A stretch of DNA of 64,000 nucleotides from Trichoderma breve (taxonomy: Eukaryota; Ascomycota; Sordariomycetes; Hypocreales; Hypocreaceae). The translations under genes were made by a program, and so were the position numbers. Shown one piece after another: positions 1-11,477 of this stretch (within the stretch, counting starts at the first letter, position 1; the number at the start of each line of letters is the position of its first letter). The stretch spans positions 310,001 to 374,000 of the forward strand of contig NW_026611593.1 in NCBI RefSeq assembly GCF_028502605.1. Direction: 5' to 3'. The notes beneath the pieces are model-generated. The model was not told the origin of the DNA. It made no database searches and worked only from the letters and a program-made list of their open reading frames with translations.

Positions 1-1041
1 TTATCCAAGTAGACTATATACAATGGTTAGAACAAACATCATAGATATCATGGAAGCTTTAAAATACATTGAATAAATAATGCGCTGGCTCTGTTGAAAT
101 GTATGATCAATTGGCGTACTTCTCTACTGAACTAGCCAGACAGAGAGCCCATATTCATACAATTTACTATTAATCCCTTGTATTCGGCTGGTACGGATAC
201 TCTCATAGTTACTGCCCTATTTAGCAGGCTCAAATATAATCTACATGGCGATGATAGATGGAGCTAATGCATGGTGATTAATATATACACATATTGTGAA
301 GCAGGGAAACTATAAGCTTAGTTTATATTAACATGTAGGTTAAGTCGAATAAATTAAGGATCGTATCGCGTAGTGTATCGAGTGATCAATGTAGCTCGAG
401 TCTTATATCAATTATCAGCCTTAACAAATCATCCAACCATCTTGATAAATATGGCAACGTAAGTCCATTTTTCAGTTGCTATTGTTGAAGCATTTATGAG
501 GCACTATTGCTATAATATCTTCTAATATAAGAACAATCCTCTTCGTATGTTAGGGGCTAGTTACAAAAGGGGCGCCCTTTTGTTCGTTGAACGCGAATAA
601 AGGCGTTAGAGTTGTCAAGTAGCAAGCTAGCCGGCCTGGCAGGCTGAACAAAGGTATAAGAAGGAGCTGTATCCCGTTTGTTTCTAGGAAGATCAGAGAT
701 AAATACAATCGTCTGTATGACCCTAGCTGTGTAGTCGGTGACAGTGACCGTACAGTCCTCAGCCTCGATTCTTCCACTCTTCTCCTTACTGCCGGCTCTG
801 ACATCGTATGTGGTAGTTGATTGGCTACCAGTCTGTTCCTTGATATATACCAGCTACGCTTAACGCCATATGTCGGAATGTAACATGCCTTGCTATCTCG
901 ATTAATGACGGAATGTAACATGCCTTGCTATCTCGATTAATGAATTATCCTACCAATCCCTGTATTTTATATTAACGAAAGTATTGCTCTAAACCCAACG
1001 CAGTCTGAATGAAGATTGTGCCATCGGTACACGGCAACCAG
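1..1041. other. AT-rich gene-free left edge
   Basis: No supportable gene is visible. The stretch is AT-rich with frequent stops in all frames. The only long open frame (550-921, minus) has no recognisable domain and a composition like translated noncoding DNA. The one clear structure is the perfect 35-bp tandem duplication listed separately. Confidence 0.6.
874..943. repeat. Perfect 35-bp tandem duplication
   Basis: Bases 874-908 and 909-943 are identical over 35 bp and directly abut. Each unit begins CGGAATGTAACATG and ends GATTAATGA. No third copy is seen in the window. The identity suggests a recent duplication, for example replication slippage or fill-in after a break. Confidence 0.95.
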
Positions 1042-2514
1042 TCACACCGGGACTTTCTTCACCTCCTCCTCCCGCTGCTGCCCCTCTTGATTTACCATCC
1101 GCTCTCGCCACACTCTTTCAACTTCGTTGCGAATACCCCGCGAATAGTCCGCCTCATCTTGGTGCAAGTCACTGCACGAGCTGTCAAACTCGGAGAGAGC
1201 GCTATCAAGGGAATTTTCTTCTGCGACACCTCCATTTGCACAAGAAGCCTTATGCAAATTCCGAATCAGCTGCTCCAAAGCCAAAAATGGCTCTCGATTT
1301 GGAAGCAGTCCCAGTGCGGTCCATGGTACGCTACCGAGACGATGAGTATCGTCAACACCGAGGCAAGCCTGTATGATACTCTTGTATTTCTTGTCGTTGG
1401 CTGCCACCGTGCGTGTGCTATATGGGCCAAGAAAGCTCATTGATTCTGGTTGAAACATTTGATCCACGACCGTCAACCAAAGCTCAGCCAGGGAACCGTA
1501 CACCAGGATTCCGAGGAAGCCTAGCTGCATGTAGCCCGTCATGTTGACCATGTTAGCAACCGAAGCGAGGGCTGCCAAAAGACCGGTTATCATCCATGAC
1601 CAGTGGACTAGTTTATTATGCAGTTTGTTGTCCGCAAACCACCATGATGTGCGAGCCCATCTCTCCATAGTCTCCTGTGTGCCTTTAAAGATGACCCACC
1701 CACCCGCTGGCCGCTCATAAATAGCAAAAACAATTTCATCGTCTTGTCTGATGTTCAACTCTGCCTTCCACGTATCCGATTCAACTAGTTGGCAGAAAGA
1801 GACTGCTGTAGACGCCAGCCAATGTAATAAATAGGTCCCAAAAAGCACTACACCCCAAATATCGTTTAGCAAGACACTGAATACCAGTCCTCCTGACAGT
1901 AATAGTCCCATAATAATCTCAGTCAGTCCAAAGATTATTTTGCCAAGAAGCCATTTCATTCTGTATCTTGTATTGCCGTGTTGTGACTCCGGGACAACAT
2001 GTTTTTCAGCTAATGCCCTTCTTCCGGGCCGCAAAAGTGAAACAATGATAATGTCGTTCCTCGGGTGCATTGACGGGCGAAATGCCAGCGAGTCGACGAA
2101 GCTCGATTCACTGCCGCTCAGGGGTAGTGTGGGGAACAAGTTGATTACTTTGCCAATGGTCGACTTGACATTGAGATTGTCCACATTGCCCATGAACATT
2201 TCCAACCCGGGATGAATAGAGCGGTAATTGCGTATAAAATGGCCTACTAGTACAGATACAGGCACAGTTACTGCGCCAACCTGCATGAGATGCGGCCATC
2301 GCAGTCGCTTGGCCTCTGAGCGATGAGGCTGAGAATAGAGCCTCGATGCACTCACTGAAGCACGCGGGTTCCAGAGAATCGCGAGGACTGCAAGCGGGTC
2401 GAAGGACACAGATTCGGATGTCTTGAGACCTGGTGTCACATCACCTTTGCTCCAGGGAAGAGTGGCCGAGGCGAGGGACACTATGGAGAGCCATAGCAGG
2501 ACTCTTGAAAACAT
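1042..2514 (-). CDS. Multi-pass membrane protein of unknown function
   Basis: This single-exon gene encodes 490 aa. Its N-terminus resembles a signal peptide or signal anchor (residues about 1-18, hydrophobic then ATLPWS). Hydrophobic segments lie near residues 77-97, 190-245 (probably two spans), 302-322 and 328-350. The C-terminal 120 residues are hydrophilic, and the last 30 are rich in charged residues (E, R, K) and Gln, so probably cytosolic. There are Trp-rich loops such as WARTSWWF. I recognise no catalytic motif. It looks like a lineage-restricted fungal integral membrane protein, and function cannot be assigned. It is divergent from the NatB subunit gene across about 745 bp. The start is the first ATG and gives the signal-like N-terminus. 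Confidence 0.75.
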   Translation of the reverse strand: MFSRVLLWLSIVSLASATLPWSKGDVTPGLKTSESVSFDPLAVLAILWNPRASVSASRLYSQPHRSEAKRLRWPHLMQVGAVTVPVSVLVGHFIRNYRSIHPGLEMFMGNVDNLNVKSTIGKVINLFPTLPLSGSESSFVDSLAFRPSMHPRNDIIIVSLLRPGRRALAEKHVVPESQHGNTRYRMKWLLGKIIFGLTEIIMGLLLSGGLVFSVLLNDIWGVVLFGTYLLHWLASTAVSFCQLVESDTWKAELNIRQDDEIVFAIYERPAGGWVIFKGTQETMERWARTSWWFADNKLHNKLVHWSWMITGLLAALASVANMVNMTGYMQLGFLGILVYGSLAELWLTVVDQMFQPESMSFLGPYSTRTVAANDKKYKSIIQACLGVDDTHRLGSVPWTALGLLPNREPFLALEQLIRNLHKASCANGGVAEENSLDSALSEFDSSCSDLHQDEADYSRGIRNEVERVWRERMVNQEGQQREEEVKKVPV

Positions 2515-3259
2515 TTTGGCATATTAGCATTCACTGGGAATGGCTAATGAAGTAAGATCTCAATATTTGGCGAGTTGGAGAAGTGTCCAGTTTGTCGTTT
2601 TCCATCTTCATGCTGTAGGATTTAACGCGTTTTACAGGGGTGTCAGCTGAATACAGGCATTCATCCAATAGAGACGATCAATAAACACAGCGTAACATTA
2701 GCTGAACATGCAGCAAGACAAACCCCGCGCGACCACCGGATGCAAAAAGCAATGAGTTTCTGGATCCTGCTTTTGCCACGGATTAAACACATACATAGGT
2801 ACTCATCTAGTAATATCGTGTGCAACATTCGACCACCATGTCGCGTCCATTTCCCGTCTTAGTGCTAACCGTCAGAATAAGGACCTATGAAATATGTGCT
2901 TCAGAACTCACAGCGTATGGCGGGCATTCCATAATATAATAAAAAATGAAGAAACTTTGGCCATTGTCGTACAACTCTCTCAAATCGATTATAACTAAAT
3001 AGACATGTACCTATTACCATGCCATAACAGTTGAGATTATCGTAACCTGGAGTTTTGACAGCCTCGTCCTGAGCGCCACGTTTCTCCCGCCACATATGGT
3101 GGGGTTTCCGTGGCTAAGTTGTCAGCCTTGCTCAGATCAGCATTGCTCTCCAAATTGACCCCTCCAAATCATTCAACGATTCTCACAGCCATTTTGGTGC
3201 CTCGAAATCTAGAAGCGATTGAGAGCGTGCAGCCAAATACTCCCCAAAACACGCTCCTC
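2515..3259. promoter_or_regulatory. Divergent intergenic region (membrane protein / NatB subunit)
   Basis: This 745-bp region separates two divergent genes and must hold both promoters. No further gene is visible. An in-frame upstream ATG at 3110 would add 50 residues to the NatB subunit, but that extension has no family character. Confidence 0.5.
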
Positions 3260-6200
3260 ATGAATCGCCAAAGACCTCGGCTTAAGAATGGGGTCGATCT
3301 CCAGCTCCAGTCGGCCTTTCAAGACGGCAACTGGCCCGTTGTGATCCGCCTGGCTGAGAAGCGAGCCAAGACGCTCAACGACCAGTATTATGAGGTGAGC
3401 TTGGCGATTCCGAACCGCAGGTGTTGAAGCTCTCTGTCACAAAAGGTACTAGGCTGACCAGCTGGTATTTACACGATACAGGCCGTCAAAATCTGCGCTG
3501 AGAGCCAGCTGGATGATCCCGCCGCCAAGTTCGCTGCGGTTGCTGCCGTCTGGAAATTTGTCAAGGAGGGAAGCACTGTCAAAGACGTAGATGCTATTGA
3601 CTTGTTGGAATGGGCCACGACGAATCTGCTGGATCAGGACGATTTTGCCGAGACGCTGGGTCCGTTGAGAGTGCGCGCTGTCAAGGCTGCCCCGAAGGAC
3701 AAGTTTGCCGCAACTCGATGTCTCGAATCATGCTTGCTTCATTGGGACCTGGCCAGCGCTCAACAGGTAAAGCTCCGGCATCTCATCTTCTTGCTGGCCG
3801 ATACACGGCTTTGGGCCTGTTTGAGAGAACTGACAATGTGCAGATTGCGGCCATCATCGACCGCTCTTTTCCACAGGACAGGGACTTGCTGTTCTGGAAC
3901 ATTGTAGTCACGCACCTTCTCTCTGTAAGTCGTAAATTGAGCAAGTTGATGTTGCTATCAGGAATTGTCGTGTACTAGCTTCTAACGTGGGCATAGATGA
4001 GTCCTCAAGCCTCACCCGATAAGAAGAAATTGTACGGTACATTGGCCCAAAAACAGATTGAGCGAGCTGCCCAAGTCACAGAACAGGTATTGTTATTACA
4101 TTTCAAAATACCTGCGCATCAATTCCAGCTCTAACTGTCGATTTGGCACTAGGCTGAAGCAAACTCAAGCGAGGCAGCGGCCAAGCCTACCCCAAGACGT
4201 GTCAAGACCGAAGAAGAGACTCTTTTGCTCTACGACATTGTCGAGACACATGGAACCCCTCAAGACTTCCTCAAGCTCATCTCCAGTCCTGTATTTTCTC
4301 CGGCCGCGCAATTTCGCCAAGGCCGAAAAGAGGTGGCCCTGCGCGCAATTGTCAAGTTAAGACGAGATGGCGACTGGCTTGCTGTGTTCAACCTTTGCAA
4401 GGATTGTCTCGAAGATTGCGATGCTGATGGACAATTGACTTTGCTCGCATCTGACATTGCTGTGTGGCGGCATATAATTGATGCTGCAGGCCATATTAAA
4501 GATGCCGACCCAGAGTGAGTAATGTGCCCCTCAAACCTCACAGTCGACAACTTTGAACGTGTACTGACTTCATCATCTTAAGATCTACAAGTGTTGTTCA
4601 GAAACTACTTGCAAAATTATTATCGTCTGAGCACATGCGACCTATGTACAGACGCAACATCCTACTGGCAAGAGTCTTGGCAGTATTCAACCTTGGCCCT
4701 AGTGAGGAAAGTGACTTGCTGGACGGCCGTCCCTCGTCACTACGACTTCGAGAGCTGATTCACTACCTTGATGATCAGTATACTAGCCCTGCTTGTTTCA
4801 ATGATGTCAAGACATTGATGGAAAGTCTAGATGCGAACGGTTTGAAGTATCTCGCGTTTAGTCATTTGCCTCAACTGGCAGAAGGCGATGAGAAAAACTT
4901 CAAGGCAGCTTTCACAAGATTGTTGGCTTTAAAAACACAGTACCTGCTATTGACACATCCGAAAACGAAATCCAGAGGCCAAGATCAACAACTTCAATGT
5001 ACCGTTTGTGAAGCCACGGTGAAGACAGCGTTGTGTAACACTTGCCTCTCGCGGCTTTCCGAGGCAAGTGTGGCGTTTTACGACTCAATTACAAAATCCG
5101 ATGGCGATAACACGAAAATCAAGACCGAGGTGCTCCCAGAACTTGCAATACTGATTGCTTTTTGCAGCCTCAACTTGGCTTTCGATGGCCCTGCACAGAC
5201 TGGTCAGCCACTGGAATCAAAGGCAGCACGTCATCTCATTCGCGCTGCTCTTTTACTGGATGACCAGCTCGCACAGAATCCAGGTCACAGTCAGCTATCT
5301 CTCCTTTTGACACAACTACACATACGTCTTGGTTCAGCCTACAGGGCCGCCGATGTTTGGGATGTCATTGGCGTCAAGCGTACCATTATCGATTCTCTCG
5401 GGCCCTTTTTCTATGATCGCCTATCAACAATTGCTCCTGCGCTCTTATCGTCTTATGATAGTTGGGGAAGCCATCTCATGGACCTTTTGCAATCTCACTA
5501 TCAGATATCATTGAAACTCAGGATGCCTCGGCGCTTGGTTGATGCATTTGAATCAGGAAGCTACAGCAGCGTGATGGGAATACCAAAGTATATTGATCGC
5601 CTTCGGATGAGTTGTACACGGGCAATGAGCCTAGCAGAGGCGAGAAGGATCGAAAGGCTCTTGGGACAAACATCACACGAGTTGGATTCAGATCCGCGAT
5701 TCAGTATGTTTCATAATTTCAGCACTCGTTGAAACGTTGCGGAAGCTAACAACGTATACAGATGAGGTGGATGATGAATCACATCTCATTCAGACAATTG
5801 ACTATGGGTCATTTCCATCCTGGAACAGCAGTACAATCCAGCCGATGCATCTTAATCTCAGGCTTGGACCAGCCCCATCAGTAAGTGAAGCATTAGCCAC
5901 TCAACCCCCCGTCTGACATTCAAGCTGATACTAATAACGCTTAGAATCGCCGGTGCCACTTGTCTCTTTTATCCGAATCATTCCATGAACTGCTGGCCTA
6001 TAAACCTCCCGCTAGCTATAAGTCATCGGCCGGGAGCTTGGAATATGATCACATTTACGTGATCGAGACATTGGCACGCCTCAGTAACTCTTTCCCGAAG
6101 TTCTTGGCCGGTCCGGATGACGAAACGACTCGATCTGAACTTTTGTACTTTGAGGCCGTCAGTCTCATCTGTACCTTGATGTCTCTATGTGTCGATTTTG

Positions 6201-6700
6201 ATCGATCTTCTGATAGCTCCGACGCTTTGATTCATATCATCAATGCATTGAAGCTGGTCCTAACGAACCAGCGAAATCAGATACTGCACGATAAAGAATC
6301 TTCAATAGATCGTACGATTACAATGCTTGGCTCGATGCACAACATCACGATGCTTCGAGACACAACGGCAGCGATTAAGTTAGGTTCTCAATGGATCCTG
6401 AACAACAATGAGAAGGAAAAGGCGCGAGATAGGTCGGGGAAGAGCGGCCTTCCCAAGGACTTGGCTTCTCAATTCAAAGAGTTGCAGACAACCGCCGAAG
6501 CAAGCATCAAGGAAGGCCAGGGCTGGATCTCAGAGCTCAAGACGGAAGTCATGTCAAGGGATTTCGAGCCTAAGCTGAAGAGATGGCTTTTGGATGGTGA
6601 GCACGAGATCAAAAGCATTCTCAGTATGGACTCGCTGCCGGCGCTGATCGATAGCTGGCAGTCAAATGTCAAGGGATGGCAGCAGGTGAAATGGGCGTAG
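3260..6700 (+). CDS. naa25: NatB N-terminal acetyltransferase auxiliary subunit (Naa25/Mdm20/Arm1 family)
   Basis: Non-catalytic, ribosome-docking subunit of the NatB complex, which acetylates nascent Met-Asp/Glu/Asn/Gln N-termini. Yeast Mdm20 is needed for actin and tropomyosin function. I read eight exons: 3260-3394, 3482-3766, 3844-3924, 3997-4086, 4153-4514, 4583-5703, 5762-5880 and 5945-6700, joining in frame to 982 aa, a normal family length. Support is the N-terminal LKNGVDLQLQSAFQDGNW, the TPR-like helical repeats, and the mid-protein segment rich in short Leu/Ala helices. All seven introns (58-87 bp) have GT-AG ends. I chose ATG 3260 (MNRQRPRLKNG) because family proteins begin shortly before LKNGVDLQLQ. 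The catalytic partner Naa20 is not in this window. Confidence 0.88.
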
Positions 6701-6949
6701 ATGTGCATTCAGCAGGGTGGCTTGGTTGAGCCATGTATAAAATGGAACGTGTACAGTGTAGATGAAGCAAGTGTCGGCCCAGTAGATAGAGAGGTGGTAG
6801 CCGTGGCTAACGTGCATAGACTGTACGCATGACGACACAAAGCCGTCATCAGCTCTTTTCATAGAGAACTACCTTACTTTCAAGCTTCATTACATGGGGT
6901 TAGCGAACCTTAGAAGTTCTGCCTTCCCTAAACCTCGCCGCCTTTGAAG

Positions 6950-7930
6950 ATGTCTTCAGCTTACAAAAAAGGTCGTTTACTCTACTTAAAAAAGAAAAAG
7001 ATGGCTTCATCTATTTCCTCCTCAAATTCGAGCGCTTTCCTAGCCATACCGCTAGAGATTCGTCGACAGATCTACCGATATTGTATCCCACAAAAGCCTC
7101 TCATTGATGTTTCTAGTGGCGTGTGCCGTAAAAACCGCTTTGACTGGTCCGAAGAACTAAATGAGCACCCTCATCATGACCCGGAGGAGATTGGCGACAC
7201 CCCTTTCATCGAGATTGAAGAGGACGAAGAGAGCGAGTCTGAAACCTCGATAGATTGCGGTAGTAGCAATAGGATCATGTACGAGCTCTATCCGAGTAGC
7301 CGGAGTTCATTCCCTGGCCTTCTTCTCTGCTGTCGGCAAATTACTGAGGAGGTGACGGATATATTATATGACGATGCTACCATGTTAATTGGGCTTCACA
7401 GTATTGGCCAAACTAAACTCGCCAAGTTGCCCAAGGCAAGAGAGAAAATACGCAAAATGATCCTCATATTACGGCCGACTCGAACTTTCTACAATCCCGA
7501 TTTCCGAATGGACCCGAATATTTGGGATAGTATTCTTGGTAACCTTTCGATACTCGGGATTATTGCGGAGCAGCCCCCTATAATAGAATCGCCTGAAGAA
7601 GAGCTGGAGAATGACCTCGAGAATGACCTCGAGGAATGGATCACATGGATAACACCTATCTGCGATTACATAGGCCGGTCACTTAGTCGAGAAGCCGAGG
7701 TGGTGGTGGATGCAAATGATGAGGAAGAGACGGTAAACGTATTGGAAAAGGCAATACCAGGGCGCTGTCGGTTTCAGAACTTTTCAATGGCCGATGTCAT
7801 ATTCAGAAGAGGGAGATACTCTCTGGAGTCTGTATACTCGGGTACAGACTGGGATGATTTTGATGATGGTCCAACCAGCTGTCGAGATATCATCGCTGAC
7901 TGTGACTATGACCTCTACTATTCTGATTAA
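6950..7930 (+). CDS. 2EXR/DUF7730-like (F-box-like) protein
   Basis: Single-exon gene of 326 aa from ATG 6950, or 309 aa from the in-frame ATG 7001 (MASSISSS), which may be the real start. Near the N-terminus AFLAIPLEIRRQIYRYCIP is the F-box-like/2EXR signature common in expanded families of filamentous fungi. About 90 residues later LLLCCRQITEEVTDILYDDA matches the second conserved block, followed by an RKMIL-type strand. The middle and C-terminus are strongly acidic (EEDEESESE, then EEELENDLENDLEE). Such proteins are thought to mediate protein contacts or substrate recruitment, but no member of this subtype has a clear function. The imperfect DLEND duplication at about 7610-7635 comes from a short tandem repeat. 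Confidence 0.75.
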   Translation: MSSAYKKGRLLYLKKKKMASSISSSNSSAFLAIPLEIRRQIYRYCIPQKPLIDVSSGVCRKNRFDWSEELNEHPHHDPEEIGDTPFIEIEEDEESESETSIDCGSSNRIMYELYPSSRSSFPGLLLCCRQITEEVTDILYDDATMLIGLHSIGQTKLAKLPKAREKIRKMILILRPTRTFYNPDFRMDPNIWDSILGNLSILGIIAEQPPIIESPEEELENDLENDLEEWITWITPICDYIGRSLSREAEVVVDANDEEETVNVLEKAIPGRCRFQNFSMADVIFRRGRYSLESVYSGTDWDDFDDGPTSCRDIIADCDYDLYYSD

Positions 7931-9067
7931 GTCTTGTCGGCTGCTGTTTCTAGTATATGGGATACTTTATTGTTCGTCAACCTCTCTGCTCAAATTGGTT
8001 TACAGCTGGAGAAAAAATTGCACACTTTTTTCTATGGGTTCTGTTCTCATGTAGGTGCTGGTATCTTATCAATCATTGAACCTTTCAATGTTCTGACTCG
8101 TGACTCGTGCTTAAAATTATCAATCTCAAGAGACTCAACACAGCCGCAAAGCTCAATTTAGTCCAACAAAAGGAGAAAAAGCAGATGCCAAGCGCCTGAA
8201 ACGGGCCTCGTCATTTTTGCATGTGGAGTGAACATCACAATCGAGGCGGGCCCCCTTTTTCTTGGCGCTTTGATTGCGCGTACATGCACGTCACCACCGG
8301 CATTTTTTCGTCTTTTCAACCGGCGATGGCTGCAACTAATAATGCCCGTTGAATCCTATCCGTACGAATAGGATGTTTTTAAGAGCAGGAAATAGCCCAT
8401 GAGCCTTCGGAATGTGGGATGTAGAGTCTAGATTCATTGCGTGGAAGATTACTCTAGCAAGACCTCGTGAAAGTCCGTCTAGACTCTAGAGCATCAAGAT
8501 CCATCCCGGACAGGGTTCCGTCCTTTCTTCCCCAGCTTCTCTTCATCCCTGGCATTCATCAACGGCTGTCAATTATACTCGTCCCGGTTTTGAGGGGGTT
8601 TGGCAACTATGGCGTCTTTTTTTTTTTTCGTCACTGGTGCCAACCCCGGCTATCACGGCCTTGAAACGGCCGGCACGCGCGTCCTCATCTGGTTATCGCA
8701 TCTGTGGAGCAACAGACATTGCGGGCTATCAAACGCAAAATCGGAACATTTACGTGCAAATTAGATGTCAAAGAATCAAGATGCAATCTGCTAGGGGCAA
8801 TATTGAAACAAGATGATGGTGCATGTATTGGCATTTGCTAGTATGGGTATCCCTGGAGGATTCCCCTAACATTGACTCCAGACCAACAAGGAGGTCATGG
8901 AGGGTATCATTATATCTACAGTCTGCTATATTCCATTATCAGATTTAGCGGAACAAATCTCCGATATACATATATACTAATACTCTCAGTCTATCTCTAC
9001 AATACCCTCCTAAAAAACAGACCAGCACGTGTCTACATACGGGTCATGACTGTTGCATGATCCCAGG
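7931..9067. other. Gene-free intergenic region
   Basis: I see no gene in this 1.1 kb. It contains a T-tract near 8620 and a spaced inverted repeat at 8422-8488. It holds the 3' region of the 2EXR-like gene and presumably the promoter of the GT31 gene. Short open frames here have no family character. Confidence 0.5.
8422..8488. repeat. 11-bp inverted repeat with 45-bp spacer
   Basis: TAGAGTCTAGA at 8422-8432 is the exact reverse complement of TCTAGACTCTA at 8478-8488. It could form a hairpin or bind a dimeric factor. There is no flanking mobile-element gene, so chance or a regulatory role are both possible. Confidence 0.6.
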
Positions 9068-10585
9068 ATGCTCATCACGCGCTGCCACTCACCGATTTCA
9101 CACAGAGGTATAACACTCATTGTCTTTGTGTCCACTGTATTTCTCCTCACTCTACTTGCCAAAAGGGAGCACAGCAAAGGCACGAGACAATATGAGCTTC
9201 CCTTTGACCTAGGCATTGCGATTTCAGCACAGGATGGCTTCCATTCCGTTAAGCCTTGTGCTTCAGAGCTGGATTATCTGAGGCGCAAGGAGTACGGATT
9301 GACTCGAAATGTCATATTTCGCAAGCGTTGCTTTCGCGGCGTCTATAGCTCGGATGCCAACCCACGGGACACAGTCTCCGAAGTCGACAGCCCTTTGTTG
9401 GGATCAAGGGCAGACATCTTGGACCTCGACGATCAATGCCGAAGAATCTCGCCATCAGATACGCCTGATCAAGTTGCATCTTGTGAACCCATTACGCTTC
9501 AGGTAGCAGAGCCATATCCCGTGGCGGATCTTTCCAAAGTCATAGTTGGCGTAGCGACGACGCTCGCTCGCTTGCAGGACTCAGTTTCCCAGTTTTCTCA
9601 CTGGATGTCTGGAACGGGTGCCCTTTTCCTAGCGATTGTTGTTGACGAGTCCGTTACGGACGACGACCTAGACTCCCTGGAGTCGATGTACGACAGCCAC
9701 GATATGAGCCTCACAGCTATCCGACCATGGAACTGCTCCTTCGACGTCAATGAGCAACATTTTGCCATAATCCGCGACCTAGTCGACTACGCTACTCATG
9801 ACACCCAGTGGGCTGTCATCATCGACGACGATACCTTTTTCCCGTCCCCATACTCAATTACACAACTCCTTGCAAGCTACGATCCGACTGTGCCAACATA
9901 CATTGGTGGCCTCACCGAAAGCCCCGGGGCAGTGGAATACTTTGGCGTCATGGCATACGGAGGAGCTGGCGTCTTCATGAGCATTCCCCTGATGCAGCAG
10001 CTCGATTCCCACGTGGAAGACTGTCTTGCCGAAAGCCTCACGAGAGAAGGCGACGGACTACTGAGCAACTGTATACACAATTATACACAGACGGAGCTGA
10101 CAGCTATCCCTGGGTTGTATCAACTAGATATGAGAGGGGACATGAGCGGGTTTTACGAATCAGGCGTTTTCCCACTGAGTCTGCATCATTGGAAATCATG
10201 GCACCAGGCCCCAGTCGACAAGATGGCCAAGATTGCCGATTTCTGCGGAGATTGTTTCCTGCAACGATGGCGTTTCGACGGGGACACTGTCCTCGCCAAC
10301 GGATACAGCATCAGCGTATACCAAGACGGCATAAGCCAAGCCGACATGGACCTCATCGAGGGGACATGGGAAGCAGCCATGAACTACGAGGGCACTATGG
10401 GCAAAATGAGAGACAAGATGGAGGAGGGCAAGAAGAAGAGCTACCGGCTCATTGACGCCGAAGAGGTGGACGGCAACTTGCGGCAGGTGTTTCTGCACCA
10501 CGGAGTTGCGGATTTGGATTATGATGGAGAGGAGGAGGCGATGGATGAGGTTGTGGAGATTTGGTGGGAGTGGACGCGAGACTGA
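9068..10585 (+). CDS. GT31 (fringe/DUF604-like) type II membrane glycosyltransferase
   Basis: Single-exon gene of 505 aa. A short cytosolic tail is followed by one hydrophobic anchor (residues about 15-32, ITLIVFVSTVFLLTLLA), then a lumenal domain: type II Golgi topology. The catalytic core begins with KVIVGVATTLARL, a strand start typical of fringe-like GT31 enzymes. It carries the metal/nucleotide-sugar triad DDD at residues 253-255 (WAVIIDDDTFF), followed by PTYIGGLTES and YGGAGVFMS, the usual GT31 acceptor-side blocks. Paired cysteines and LHHWKSWH later also fit fungal DUF604-type members. Donor and acceptor sugars cannot be told from sequence; a role in cell-wall or glycoprotein glycan synthesis is inference. 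ATG 9068 puts the anchor at the N-terminus; the frame extends slightly upstream only through a non-ATG codon. Confidence 0.82.
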   Translation: MLITRCHSPISHRGITLIVFVSTVFLLTLLAKREHSKGTRQYELPFDLGIAISAQDGFHSVKPCASELDYLRRKEYGLTRNVIFRKRCFRGVYSSDANPRDTVSEVDSPLLGSRADILDLDDQCRRISPSDTPDQVASCEPITLQVAEPYPVADLSKVIVGVATTLARLQDSVSQFSHWMSGTGALFLAIVVDESVTDDDLDSLESMYDSHDMSLTAIRPWNCSFDVNEQHFAIIRDLVDYATHDTQWAVIIDDDTFFPSPYSITQLLASYDPTVPTYIGGLTESPGAVEYFGVMAYGGAGVFMSIPLMQQLDSHVEDCLAESLTREGDGLLSNCIHNYTQTELTAIPGLYQLDMRGDMSGFYESGVFPLSLHHWKSWHQAPVDKMAKIADFCGDCFLQRWRFDGDTVLANGYSISVYQDGISQADMDLIEGTWEAAMNYEGTMGKMRDKMEEGKKKSYRLIDAEEVDGNLRQVFLHHGVADLDYDGEEEAMDEVVEIWWEWTRD

Positions 10586-11477
10586 TTACATTACATGGGC
10601 ATGGACTGAGCGGGCATTTTGGTGCGAATTGGGGTTTGGATTTTATTGGTACGCTTGATCGATGAACCGATTGGCAAGGATAGATGAGGGTAAAGGTTCC
10701 TGGTGATGGGAGTTTTGACGGCGTTTCGGGATCATGGATATCGCAACAAATGACCTACATATGTTATGTAGGAATTACACAGCTACCTTATACACAAGAT
10801 ATCACACACGTACCGAATACTGAATAAGTGCTAGATGTAGACAAATCTCGCTATCGCCTCCCTGAGGCCGGATTGATCTCGCAATGTTTGCAAAATCATC
10901 AATCTACATGTTGCAACATGTAACGCAGCCGGGCATCTCACCTCAGCGTCATACTACGAGCAGCAGGCTAGATAAGACTAGGCAGTAGACACGAAATCTC
11001 TCCCAACAGCATCCCATTTGATGCCACCAAGAGATTGCCGTTTGCACGTATATATCCGATTTCCGGAGAAGTGGAGGAGGACAAGACAACCCGGTTCTTT
11101 AATACTCGACGCTATTTGCGAGAGTGAATGAGGATGGCCGGATCGGATTGGCGGGGTTGAGAGAGATCTGTGGAGATGGTGGCTTTTTTTTTGTGTAGTG
11201 GTATTGCCTATATCGGGCAGGACGAACGAGAGAAGGGCTTTTTCCCTGTAGATTTGTACTAGCATTGCATGGTGCAGGCAGTCTGTCATTATCAACACCA
11301 TACCCGGACAACGGCGATTGTTATGAATACCCGTAGGTATGTGCGATGTTGAAGATATAAATACCAGTAGATCAGCTACTAATGATGGCAGGTATTTAAA
11401 GGAGGTTCTTTAGGCGGTTTTGCTTGGTTGTTTCTTCTTGTTTCCTTTTTAAGAAGCAGAGCGCAATTATTGAAGCC
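10586..11477. other. Gene-free intergenic region
   Basis: About 890 bp with no supportable gene. Minus-strand open frames at 10978-11311 lack domain character and overlap each other. The region probably carries the 3' end of the GT31 gene and the promoter of the DUF3445 gene. Confidence 0.5.
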
